The notes beneath the pieces were generated by a model. That model saw only the letters and a list, made by a program, of their open reading frames with translations, was not told the origin of the DNA and made no database searches. A stretch of DNA of 64,000 bases from Cephalotus follicularis (taxonomy: Eukaryota > Streptophyta > Magnoliopsida > Oxalidales > Cephalotaceae): positions 317,627 through 381,626 of the forward strand of contig BDDD01001619.1 in the NCBI GenBank assembly GCA_001972305.1, in the 5' to 3' direction. Of the stretch, positions 54,601-64,000 are shown piece after piece; the first letter of the stretch is position 1, and the number at the start of each line of letters is the position of its first letter. Position numbers and translations under genes: made by a program.

Positions 54601-56080
54601 CCGTTCATGGTTTCCAGAGGAGTTATTGTAGCTAATCTTAGAGCACAGCCGAAACTTCTTGATCGCATTCTGAATGCTCAGTTTAGAGATACTGAATTGT
54701 GGAATATTCGTGAGAATCTAGATCCTGACTCTGAGTTCTCCATACATGTTGATGGCATATTAAGGTTCCGAAGGAGAGTATGTGTACCGGGTGATGAGAG
54801 TATTAGAGATGAGCTGTTGCAACAAGCTCATAAATCACCGTACAGTGTTCATTCGGGTAGCTCTAAGATGTGGTACGACATGAAGAGAAACTATTGGTGG
54901 AGTGGAATAAAGAAGGATATTGCTAAATACGTGTCAAGATGTTTGACTTGTCAGAGAGTGAAGGCAGAACATCAGAAACCTGTCAGATTGTTACAATCTT
55001 TACCAATGGTTGAATGGAAGTGGGAGCATGTGACTATGGACTTTGTATCAGGTTTACCGAGGTCACAGAATCGACATGAAGCAGTTTGAGTTGTTATGGA
55101 CAGACTCACTAAATCTGCTCACTTTCTTCCGATGAACATGACATATTCCATCGAGAAGTTGGCTCGTTTGTATATCCGGGAGATTGTAAGGTTACATGGA
55201 GTGCCAGTCAGTATTGTTTGTGACCGTGATGCAAGGTTTACTTCAAGGTTCTGGAGCAAGTTCCAAGAAGCTATGGGAACGACCTTGAGTTATAGTACTG
55301 CGTTTCATCCACAGACTGACGGACAGTCCAAGCGTACCATCCAAACACTAGAAGATATGCTCCAGGCTTGTATTATTGACTTTGCTGGAAGTTGGGGGGA
55401 TCACATTCCACTCATTAAATTCTCCTACAACAACAGTTACCATTCTAGCATTGGTATGGCTCCGTATGAAGCCTTATATGGAAGGAAGTGTCGATCTCCT
55501 ATATGCTGGGATCAAGTGGGTGAAAGGCAAGTGTTGGGACCGGATATTGTCCAAGAAACTACTGACAAGGTAGAGATAGTCAAGAAAATGTTGCTTGCTG
55601 CACAGAGTCGGCAAAAGAGCTATGTCGACAGAAGGAGAAGGAAGTAATAGTTTGAGAAGGGAGATCATGTTTTTCTGAGAATCTCGCCTTTGAAAGGGAT
55701 ACACAGGTTTGGCCAGAAGGGAAAGGTAGCTCCACGCTATATTGGGCCGTACGAGATACTGGAGAAGGTTGGGGAAGTCGCATATCAGGTTGCACTGCCA
55801 CCCAGCTTATCGAATGTGCACAACGTATTCCATGTTTCCATGCTAGGGAAATACATACCGGATCCTTCTCGTGTATTGACTTATGATCCAAGTTTTATCA
55901 GTGACAATCTCTCGTATGATGAGCGGCCAATACGAATTCTGGACAAGAAGGAGAAAGTTTTGAAAATGAAGGCCATTCTGATGGTGAAGGTTCTATGGTA
56001 GTTTCACAGAGCTGAAGAAGCTACATGGGAGCGTGAAGCTGAAATGATGGAAACATGCCCTCACTTGTTCGGGATGTAAA
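54601..56080 (+). pseudogene. Element C integrase with chromodomain-like tail
   Basis: 54607-55089: zinc region QAHKSPYSVHSGSSKM, then CLTCQRVKAEHQK with all ligands, then VTMDFVSGLPRSQ (first Asp). TGA at 55087 stands at the conserved Trp. 55096-55647: DRLTKSAHFLPM, CDRDARFTSRFW (second Asp) and FHPQTDGQSKRTIQTLEDML, where the catalytic Glu of QSERTI is Lys. YNNSYHSSIGMAPYEALYGR follows, then a stop at RRRK. 55648-56001: GDHVFLRISPLKG, APRYIGPYEILEKVG, VHNVFHVSMLGKYIPD and RPIRILDKKEKV. After another stop comes AEEATWEREAEM, the end of a chromodomain-like module that in relatives steers insertion to heterochromatin. Confidence 0.92.
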
Positions 56081-56107
56081 GGCTAAATTCGAGGATGAAT
56101 TTTCTTT

Positions 56108-56120
56108 AAGGAGGGAGGAA
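56108..56120 (+). promoter_or_regulatory. Polypurine tract of element C
   Basis: AAGGAGGGAGGAA immediately before the 3' LTR start at 56121. Confidence 0.88.
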
Positions 56121-56643
56121 TGTAATAACCGCAAATTCAATTTGATGTATATTGTATAAAGGATGAATGAAATATGCATTGAATTGGAATTTATGTTTAA
56201 TTATCCTTTGATTCTAGCCAATTATTGTTGTTGAATTAAAGGAAAGAGGGACTAAGTGAAAATAAATTGGAATTTATTTGAAATAACTTAAAGGGCTTAA
56301 ATATGACGTATAGACATCAACGCTAACGAATGACGTCGACGCCATAAACTAGACAGGTGTTTTAACACGGGTTTATCGAAAGAGATGCTTTGAGCGTTGA
56401 CGCCAAGTTATGACATCGATGCCATCGATTGGGAATTAAAAAGGGATAAGTGTTAACGCAGTGCACGTAGCCTGTTAGCGCTAAGAAGGAAGGTCAACGC
56501 GTCAACACCAAAAGTTGACGTCGACGCCTAGACTGTCGATAGGATAAGACAAAACTGACAGAAGACGCGTGAAGAGAAGGTGAGAAACACTTTATCTCTG
56601 CCCAGACGCTGAAATGACAGAAAGGAAGGAAAGGACATTGTGC

Positions 56644-56645
<2 letters not shown>

Positions 56646-56675
<30 letters not shown>
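56646..56675. repeat. (AG)n microsatellite in element C 3' LTR
   Basis: Fifteen AG units; the 5' LTR has about seven at the matching place near 48615. Confidence 0.95.
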
Positions 56676-56677
<2 letters not shown>

Positions 56678-56999
56678 CACATGGCACCAGTGTGCGTGAA
56701 GGAGGAGGGAGAGAAAACTCCATAAATGCACACCTCTCATGTTGATGCTGAGGAGAGAAGCATGGGAAGAGAAGCATGGGAACTGAAGCTTGGAACCTGG
56801 GCCTGGAGTAACCGGACTAGATCGGGAAGCTTAGAGAAGCTGCTGACCAATAAAGCTTCAAGAGGTGGACTTCGATTCCTAACTTGGAATCAAAGGTATG
56901 GTTTATGACATGTTCATGAGGATATAGCATGTATATTGTGTATGGTGACTTGTTTGTGCATGCATGTTGATGCTAAGTTGTTGAATCCATGCTTGCTTG

Positions 57000-57440
57000 A
57001 ACCGATTTCTGGACTGCATATCCTGTTATGTATGATTTTTGTCAACACCAATGGTTACACGTTAATGCCTTGTCGAGATAGATGACAGTTTATCTATTTA
57101 TGTTTGATTCTCTTCGACGCCAAGGAAGGATAGCGTTGACGTTTAAAGCTACTGCTTTAGGAAACATCGATGCCAATAGGTGACGCTGACGCGTAAGGTT
57201 TCTACCTTATCGCATCGATGCTAAGGAGAAATGTTAACGCTTAAGGTTCCTACCATAACGTGTTTCCGTCTAGTGGTAACGTTGATGCCTATATACACGT
57301 TGACGCCTAGGATATACGTTAACGCCTTAAGAACAGTTGATGATATCCGGTTTGCGCACGGTTACACGTTAACGCCAATAGAGGAATCATGTTGATGCCT
57401 AAGGTACACGCCGACGCCTAAGAAACACGTTGATGCCATA
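57000..57440. repeat. Degraded palindrome array, element C 3' LTR
   Basis: About fourteen copies of CG(T/C)TGACGCC-like words (ACGCTGACGCGT, ACGTTGACGCCT, ACGTTAACGCCT, ACGCCGACGCCT, TCGACGCCAAGG and others). The middle position is more altered than in families B and E. The 5' LTR has lost the matching region by deletion. Confidence 0.65.
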
Positions 57441-57524
57441 CTGGACAGTAGTTGATTTTTATCATGTTTATACTTGATTTTACTAAAATTGACTGAATTC
57501 TTGTCATGCATTGCATATCATGAA

Positions 57525-57790
57525 ACAATTACTGTTTACTGTTTTTAAGGACTGAGTGCTACAAGCACAATTACTGTTTACTGTTTTCAAGAACTGAGTG
57601 CTATATGCACATTTTACTGTTACTGTTTACAACTGAGTGCTAAATGTACAAAGTACTGTTACTGTTATTTTGTTCTCTACGAGAACCTACTGAAAGTGTT
57701 ACTGCTATTTTGTCCCAATTGATGACCACTGATACTGTTTACTGTTTTACTGTTTTCTCTACAAAAGAGATCAACTGTTTTATGAAATTA
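57525..57790. repeat. Imperfect repeat of ACTGTTTACTGTTTT / ACTGAGTGCTA
   Basis: Three units of about 55-60 bp with TTACTGTTTACTGTTTT, AACTGAGTGCTA and a short CAAGCACA tail, followed by single ACTGTTT words. Local LTR repeat. Confidence 0.75.
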
Positions 57791-58224
57791 TATATGTAAG
57801 CACTGTATTGACTGTGATTCATAGTTGCTGATGGTCTAGTGATCGGAGTGTGTCACTGACTACGGCGGTGAGCCTATGTGCCAGGAGTTTATGGCTAGAA
57901 CTTATTCACCAAACTTATCTGCAACGCAGATCTTGCACTGTTAGCTGCCCGCCAAGTGTCGGCAGTACTGTTTACCTCCTATCATTAGCGGAGTGGGGTG
58001 ATATCTAGGTGGCTCATCGTTGGCTAGGGGTTAGCAGCGACTGATGCCCACTACTGGTCTTCGGACAAACACTGGACTGATTGATTGTACCCTTGAGCAG
58101 TATTCTTGATAAATGATTTATTGTAGCCATTCGGCATGATTGCTTATATATATATACTGTTTTAAAGATATAAACTGCCATTCATGATTGCATTTATATA
58201 TTCATTTTCATGCATATAGCCTAC

Positions 58225-58249
58225 TAAGCCAAGTGAGGACAACGGCTAA
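58225..58249 (+). other. Hairpin in element C 3' LTR
   Basis: TAAGCC / GGCTAA, one mismatch from the 5' LTR version, 329 bp before the LTR 3' end. Confidence 0.6.
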
Positions 58250-59369
58250 TACCTACAATTACAGATTAACGAAGGAAATTGGATAACTGCTGCTAAAGCT
58301 TCATTGGAGAGCTTCCCTTTAAGGTTGTTATATTGTACTGTAATAAGTCATGCTTCATTATGTTGTGTTTACATTTTTGATATGTAATATATAACATGTA
58401 CAGTTTTGAGCTTGAGCGCGTAGTATGGGCTGCGTGCGTATGGGTTTGTATAATTCAGTATGAATGATTGCTTCCGCTAAAGTTTTAAATTGTTTTGGAT
58501 TTTGATAATACTGAATTAAACTGATAACCATGAGTTTCTATATATATCATTCAACATATATGAAAACGGGGTGTGACACTGCCACTCCAGCCAGAGATAG
58601 TACCCCCACTGTCTATGCACACTCCGAGCCATAGCCGTGTGGAGCATTGGATAGCGCCAGCCACATAATCCATACCATAATGGTAGTCCCGAGGGTACTA
58701 GCCCATACCATATTAGAGATCTCTGCGAGCTAAGACATGTCTGTAAGCATGCCATACCATATCCATCCACAATGCGGTAATGCTTGAGTCACCCAAAAAA
58801 GAGAGTATTCCATAACCATAATATGTGGCCTACATCCATAATTTTTCATGACGGTAATGAAGATTATTAATGGGTTATCCCGTAAGGTCTCAACCATAAC
58901 AGTCCATCAATCATAGTCGTACCATACCCGTAGCCCATAACCATATTTCCATTTAAAGGATAGGGACCTAACCATAAAGGATCACATAGGATCCATCCGT
59001 CAAAATCATTTAAAAACCATTTTCCATAACCATACTTCCATGACCATTTTTATATAACCATTTTCCATAACCATTTTCTTGGTCCCTATCGAAGTTTGTA
59101 AAACAATGGAGAGGAAGTACAACTAGGATATCTGCGTCCAGATGTCCCAATTGAGCTATCCTAACCATTCTTGAAAACCATTTGTGTAAAACCCTTTTTT
59201 GATAAAACTTTCTTTAAATATTTACTTGAAAGTTAATTTGAAGATCAAAAGATGTTTAAACAGAATTCATATAGGTTATAAGGCCTTAGGGAGGCTTCCT
59301 ATGGATCCATTTGAAGAGAAAACCATTTGAGATCGAAAACAATTTAGTTTGGCTGAAACAGAGGGTTTA

Positions 59370-59655
59370 GGCGTCAACGCCTTAATGCTAGGTGTCGACG
59401 CTTTACACTAGGCATCGACGATTAAAGCATTGTGCCTTAAGCGTCAACGAGTGCAACTAAGTGTCAACAGCTTACAATACATAAGGCGGCGACGCTTTAG
59501 TCGAAAGCGTCGACGCTTATTTCCATTTTCCTTTATCTCATTAACGTGTCGTGCTGATTAACGCATAAAACACAAAAGGGCACATAGGGCATCGACGCTC
59601 TGGGCGCTGAAGAACCCGCTGACACGTACGAAGAACACGTCGACGCCCTGGGCTA
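59370..59655. repeat. GCGTCGACGC palindrome array, element B 5' LTR
   Basis: About ten copies, matching the 38598 array in order. It includes a perfect AAAGCGTCGACGCTTA near 59507 and an extra CATCGACGCTCTGGGC / CGTCGACGCCCTGGGC pair at 59590-59650 that the 3' LTR lacks in this form. Confidence 0.85.
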
Positions 59656-60313
59656 TTGTCAACACTGTGAAAATCGATCAAAACTCACTCAAACCATTTA
59701 AAATTCGATTCAAAGGGAGCTGTAAGCTCCAAACATCATTTAAAACATCAAAATCAGTTTAAAACCATTGAAATCCATTCCATAACCCATAGATTGAGAG
59801 AAAATGGAAATTGGGTAAAAGTCCCAATTCTCTAATTTCTCTCCAATCTCCATTTCAATCCGTTAATAACCATAGCCAATGCCCTAAATCCATCCATGTA
59901 CTATATATCCATCAATCCATAGCCATGACAACCTTTCAAATCCATCACAATAAGAAATCAAGCATATGTATAACCTACCTTAAATTTGCCTGAGAACGGA
60001 GAATATGTTGTTTAAATCTTCGTTCTGTTTCTCCCTTCAGGTTCTATACACTGCCACGATCTCAGAGACACCTTGTTTGCTTGACTTCGCCTACTTTCTC
60101 TCTCTAACTCACTCTCTCTCTAGAATGGAATGAGAATGAAATGAGATGAGCCGCCTATATATAGAAATAGGCTCCCGTTAGGCGAAAATCATATAAGTTA
60201 CGATCAAGTTCTACTGAACCTCCACTACCCATAAACAAACATAGAAATGGAAAATAGTATATATGATATATAATCCATGCCATCCATCAATACAATATTG
60301 TAAAATACCATAT

Positions 60314-60345
60314 ATAGCATGCACACAAAAACCAATCACAATAAG
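60314..60345. other. Unassigned 32-bp gap
   Basis: AT-rich sequence between the truncated end of element B and the start of copia F; too short to assign. ATAAG at 60341-60345 would be F's left target duplication. Confidence 0.4.
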
Positions 60346-60917
60346 TGTTGAAGTTAGTTTGTAAAACTTGTCCCACATTGGAAAGGCATAAAGCATTTGG
60401 CTTCTTTATATAGCCAAGTACTCTAATGCTTAAGTAAAGTGTTATAGGGTGTATGAGAACCCATAAAATCTGCATGCGGGTGGCGCACTTTGCACTCTTG
60501 CAAAATATCAGGATTATTAATTTCAGATTATTTATATTTTCATTTTTACATAAATAACTGCTAAATTTCAGTTTTTACATAAATAACTGCTTTAGCAGTT
60601 ATTACTGTTTAAATTTCAAATTAAAGGAGATATCTGATTTGAACAAACATCTCTTGTCTTTATATAAGTTTCTTTAAACGTTTTGGTTAACTTCTTCTTC
60701 TTCCCTTTTCTATCTGCCAAAACTGTTCTTACTATTCAACAGAGAATTCTAAAAGAAATTGTCAGAATTGCTATATGCCAATTTCCATTAGAATTTGTTG
60801 TTTCCTGGAACTTTATTTGTAGAACTCAATAGCAACACAGTGAGGCAAATAATTCTTTAAAGGGAGTGTCCTACACGCCTCAAGTTCTTTTGATTGTTTT
60901 ATGCTAATTATCTAACA
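60346..60917 (+). mobile_element. Copia element F 5' LTR
   Basis: TGTTGAAGTTAGTTTG to TTATCTAACA, 572 bp, with the TTGTCCCACATTGG word common near the start of plant copia LTRs. Possible TATA boxes are TTTATATAG near 60404 and TTTATATAAG near 60659. The 3' LTR is outside the window, so the end is inferred from the distance to Gag and the CA terminus. Confidence 0.72.
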
Positions 60918-60943
60918 GTTTTAAAGAATTAATTGATTCAAAG

Positions 60944-61660
60944 ATGGAGGTAGAAACGATTAAAGTGATCAATGAAGACATGGTTAAACTGGATAGGTTT
61001 GATGGAAATAATTTCGCATGTTGGCAAGATAAGATAAAGTTCCTGCTTACTATTTTGAAAATCTACTATATTCGGGACCCGAATTTGTAGCCTATAGAGG
61101 ATCCTATGCCTGCTACTGATGAAACACAACCAAATGCAGAAGCACTCGAAAGGGTAAATCATGAATCGAAAAAAACGTGAAGAGGATGAAAAATTATGTC
61201 GTGGGCATATTCTGAATACACTTTCTGACAGATTGTTTGATCTTTTCACTGGCATGAAGTTTGCAAAAGAAATCTAGGATGCTTTGGAATTAAAATATAG
61301 GGCAGAGGAGTAAGGTATCAATAAATACTTAATTGTAAAATATTTTGACTTTAAATTCGTTGATACTAAACCCTTGCTTGAACAAGTGCATGAACTGCAA
61401 GTGATTGTGAACAAAATTCATGCTCTTAAAATTGAGATTCCAGAAACTTTACAAGTTGGGCAAATCATTACCAAATTGCCTTCAAGTTGGAAAGACTATG
61501 GAAAAAAGTTTATGCATAAGTGAGAAGATATTATCCTTGAACGTATTCAAAAACATCTTCGTATAGAAGAGGAATCACGCTTGCGTAATGATAAAAATTC
61601 TGTTCAGTTTGAGAAAGGGGTAGAGATGGGAGTTGGGATTCCTTATCATCAGACAATGAG
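60944..61660 (+). pseudogene. Copia F Gag, broken, zinc knuckle missing
   Basis: Starts MEVETIKVINEDMVKLDRFDG at 60944, with NNFACWQDKIKFLL as in copia Gag. There are stops after PNL, a frameshift in a run of A at 61168, then LSDRLFDLFTGMKF, a stop, DALELKYRAEE, another stop and VHELQVIVNKIHALKIEI. It ends RIQKHLRIEEESRLRND. The next recognisable motif is the protease active site about 150 bp on. The usual CX2CX4HX4C zinc knuckle and basic stretch are not there, so a deletion is likely. Confidence 0.8.
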
Positions 61661-61689
61661 AAGGAAAAATGTATGCATCAATAATGCTT

Positions 61690-62330
61690 CTGTCAAGTCT
61701 GGATGGTGATTGGATTCTGGTGCAACAGTCCATGTGTTCAAAGATAAGTCAATGTTCAACCAGTTTCAAGAGGCCGTTGATATGGACATTCAAGAGGTCC
61801 AAATGGGCAACAATTCTATTGGTAAGGTGGCTAGAAAAGGAACTGTTGAAATTGATTTTACTTTAGGCAAAAAGCTAACACTTCTTAATGTAATGTTTGT
61901 ATCCAAAATTAGGAAGAATTTAATTTTTGTTGATCTACTTTGCAAGAAGGGATTTTGGGTAGCTTTTGAGAGTGACAATGTGATACTCTATAAGGGTGGA
62001 ATGTTTGTGGGAAAGGGTTATTTCTTTCATGGAATGTATCAACTATCTATTAATAATAATAATAAAGCATATTCTACTTATATTGTTGAGTCATCTTCTA
62101 TTTGGCATAGTAGATTAGCTCATTTGAATTATCGTTATTTGAATAACATAAAAAAATTAGATTACATTAATTTTGGTGATGAACTAATAAAGAAATCATT
62201 CCCTAGTGTTAAAAGAGACACACAAATACTAGACTTGATACATTCTGATATATGCAAATCTAACGGTTTATTAACTCGTGGTGGTAAACGTTATTTTATA
62301 ACTTTTGTTGTTTATAACTTTTGTTGATGA
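61690..62330 (+). pseudogene. Copia F protease and GAG-pre-integrase
   Basis: Open from 61710: LDSGATVHVFKDKSMF (aspartic protease loop DSG, intact; a TGA stands at the Trp before it), VARKGTVEIDFTLGKKLTL, NVMFVSKIRKNLI and then SIWHSRLAHLNYRYLNN (zinc region of integrase). DLIHSDICKSNGLLTRGGKRYFITFV carries the first integrase Asp. A small duplication of TTATAACTTTTGTTG near 62295-62325 causes the frameshift that ends this stretch. Confidence 0.87.
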
Positions 62331-62830
62331 TAATAGTAGATATTTATATGTTTATCTTCTAAGATCTAAAGATGAAGTTTTTAATATGTTCAAAATTTAC
62401 AAAGCTGAAGTAGAAAATCAACTTGATAAGAAAATTAAAGTATTACGTTCAGATAGAGGTGATGAGTATTTTTTTAAATGATTTTACTGTTTTTTGTTAA
62501 GAACATGTAATAATTCATCAAACTTTAGCTCCCTATACACCTCAACAAAATGGTTTGGCTGAAAGAAAAAATCGTTCCTTAGGAGAAATGATTAATTGCA
62601 TGCTAATGAATTCTAAGTTACCTTTAAACTTGTGGGGGAAAGCTTTATTAACTGCATGCCATATTCATAATAGAATACCCACTAAAAGAAATAATTTAAG
62701 TCCACATGAATTATAGAAAGGAAGAAAGCCTAATATTTTATATTTTAAAGTGTGAGGGTGTTTAGCATATTTTAGAGTACCTGACCCAAAAGAACCAAAC
62801 TTGGACCTAGGGCTACTAGAAGTGTATTTG
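62318..62830 (+). pseudogene. Copia F integrase core
   Basis: After the frameshift: DDNSRYLYVYLLRSKDEVF, KIKVLRSDRGDEY (second Asp), a T-run frameshift at 62470, then TLAPYTPQQNGLAERKNRSL with the catalytic Glu in AERKN present, and INCMLMNSKLPLNLWGKAL, IPTKRNNLSPHEL. Stops at 62716 and 62755 follow. The core is clear in spite of the breaks. Confidence 0.85.
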
Positions 62831-64000
62831 TTGGATATGCTGAAAATAGTAAAGCTTATAGATTACTTGATCTGGAATCTAATGTAATTGTAGAATCTAG
62901 AGATGTGGAATTTTATGAAAATAAAATTTCTACTGATTTTAAAATTGTACCAGATAATGTAATAAGTCATAACTCTACTAAAGAGTTGAAAGCACCAGTA
63001 AATATACCCAATGCTATTAAAGAAGTTCCTGAAATTAGAAGAAGTGCAAGAGCTAGGAAAGAGAAAAACTTCACATGAATCTATTGTTTTTCTTGTTGAA
63101 GGAGATAGAAATAATATTGTGATAAATAAATATCCATAGATCTTAAATCTAGAAGGCGATTCTAAAACTTATAAATATGCTATGTCTTCTAGATATGTTT
63201 CCTTTTGGAAAGAGGCAATCAATGATGAAATGGACTCGATTATGTTTAATAATACCCTGGTTCTAGCAGATTTACTATAATGGTCTAAACCAATTGGATG
63301 TAAATGGGTCTTTAGAAAAAATATATATAATTCTAATGGATTCATTCAAGCCTTCAAGGCTAGACTGGTGGCCAAAGGGTTTAGACAAAAAGAGGTTATC
63401 GATTATTTTGATACTTATGTTTCAGTAGCTCGTATAACATGGATTCGAATTCTTATGGCTTTAGCATATATTCATCATCTTTTTATTCATCAAATGGATG
63501 TTAAAACTGCTTTCTTGAATGGAGATTTAGATGAAAAAATTTACATAGAACAACCTGAAGGATTCATCCTTCCTGGTAATGAAAAGAAAGTTTGTAAATT
63601 AGTTAAATCTATATATGGGCTTAAACAAGCTACAAAGCAGTGGCATGAGAAATTCGATTCAGTTATATTATCTTTTGATTTCAAACACAATGGTGCTAAT
63701 AAGTGTGTTTATTCTAATTTTACTAAAAATTATGGGGTCTTGGTATGCTTATATGTAGATGACATGCTGATTTTTGGTACCTGCACGACTGGTGTGTGTG
63801 AAACTAAAAGTTTCTTATCGTCCATGTTTAAAATGAAAGACATGGGTGAAGTTGATACCATATTAGGTATCAAAGTTAAAAAACATAGTGGGGGTTTTTC
63901 TTTAAGCCAGTCTCATTACATTGAGAAGATGTTAAATAAATTTAATCATCTTGGGCTTAAAGAAGTAAATACTCCTTTTGATCCCAGTATTAAATTCACA
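62831..64000 (+). pseudogene. Copia F reverse transcriptase, runs off the window
   Basis: After a degraded linker, the frame from about 63160 reads YVSFWKEAINDEMDSIM, a stop at 63280 and then GCKWVFRKNIYNSNG, KARLVAKGFRQKEVIDYFDTY, QMDVKTAFLNGDLDEKIYIEQ, YGLKQATKQWH and VCLYVDDMLIFGT near 63755, with the catalytic pair intact. It continues GEVDTILGIKVKKHSGGF, open to the last base. RNase H and the 3' LTR must lie beyond 64000. From 63283 it is open for more than 700 bp, the best-kept part of F. Confidence 0.9.

Larger units (their letters stand above)
48089..58578 (+). mobile_element. Element C: complete Ty3/gypsy LTR retrotransposon
   Basis: 10.49 kb, nested in B's 5' LTR with a perfect target duplication CTGCC (48084-48088 and 58579-58583). 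Order: 5' LTR, primer-binding site, Gag, protease, RT, RNase H, integrase, polypurine tract, 3' LTR. The integrase tail VHNVFHVSMLGKY followed by a chromodomain-like stretch places it with Tekay/Del-like chromoviruses. All enzymes are present, but the reading frame has ten or more stops or frameshifts. It is the only element here with both ends and both LTRs in place. Confidence 0.93.
56121..58578 (+). mobile_element. Element C 3' LTR
   Basis: TGTAATAACCGCAAATTC to GGGGTGTGACA, 2458 bp. Contents: a palindrome cluster (56315-56530), an AG microsatellite (56646-56675), a second cluster of TTGACGCC / GTTAACGCC words (57000-57440), tandem repeats (57530-57780) and the hairpin at 58225. It is the more complete LTR of the pair in its middle part. 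Confidence 0.93.
47474..60313 (-). mobile_element. Element B 5' LTR, split by element C, right end truncated
   Basis: 47474-48088 and 58579-60313 together match the 3' LTR (37176-42447 without H2). The first 190 bp show about 14 differences by eye, mostly transitions. The right end stops at about 60313 (..ACCATATATAG), some 55 bp before the LTR should finish. The truncated edge is followed by a short unassigned piece and copia F. The palindrome array of this LTR is at 59370-59650. Confidence 0.85.

Noticed and set aside
1..64000. Host genes, tRNA or rRNA genes, or centromeric satellite
   Set aside because: No tRNA cloverleaf core, rRNA-like stretch, exon series or long uniform satellite was recognised. 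A profile search (tRNAscan, Rfam, protein alignment) was not possible here and could change this.

Overview
This window is almost certainly a piece of a large, repeat-rich plant nuclear genome. Every coding trace I recognise belongs to plant-type LTR retrotransposons: Ty3/gypsy elements of chromovirus (Tekay/Del-like) type, and Ty1/copia elements. Several have primer-binding sites complementary to plant initiator-Met tRNA (TGGTATCAGAG). I see no convincing host gene, tRNA, rRNA, centromeric satellite or bacterial feature. I cannot name the species.

Layout from left to right. 1-2128 is the end of a reverse-oriented LTR that runs off the window and sits in a family-B-like LTR fragment (2129-3185). 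Gypsy element A (minus strand) follows: its 3' LTR (3186-5135 plus about 10123-10461) is split by two copia-type LTRs in opposite orientations (about 5136-10122); its decayed pol and gag lie at 10477-15216, and about 115 bp of 5' LTR remain at 15380. A scarred junction joins A to the gag and 5' LTR of gypsy element E (15500-19386). Copia element G (minus) fills 19387-28147. A second, partial E-type LTR (28148-34936) is interrupted by solo LTR H1 (29204-34395), itself interrupted by solo LTR S (31293-33817). Copia element D (35531-37175, minus) is cut by gypsy element B (37176 to about 60313, minus). B's 3' LTR holds solo LTR H2 (39406-42306) and its 5' LTR holds the complete gypsy element C (48089-58578, plus). 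C's 5' LTR carries a further insert (about 48652-50290). Copia element F (60346 onward, plus) runs off the right edge.

Target-site duplications visible by eye support several insertions: CTGCC for C, CTTGG for S, near-matches for H1 and H2, and TAA for a 241-bp CACTA-type element at 35226. Order of events: D, then B, then C, then the insert in C; E-type LTR, then H1, then S.

All polyproteins are broken by stops and frameshifts, and several have lost catalytic residues. None looks able to move by itself.

The most interesting structure is non-coding. First, arrays of a 14-bp palindrome (consensus AAGCGTCGACGCTT), often about 21 bp apart, recur in otherwise dissimilar gypsy LTRs and in the leader of copia G. 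Second, a short stem-loop lies 329-362 bp from the LTR 3' end in seven LTRs of four families; the stems differ in sequence but still pair. Both suggest cis-acting DNA or RNA elements under selection during the elements' lives.
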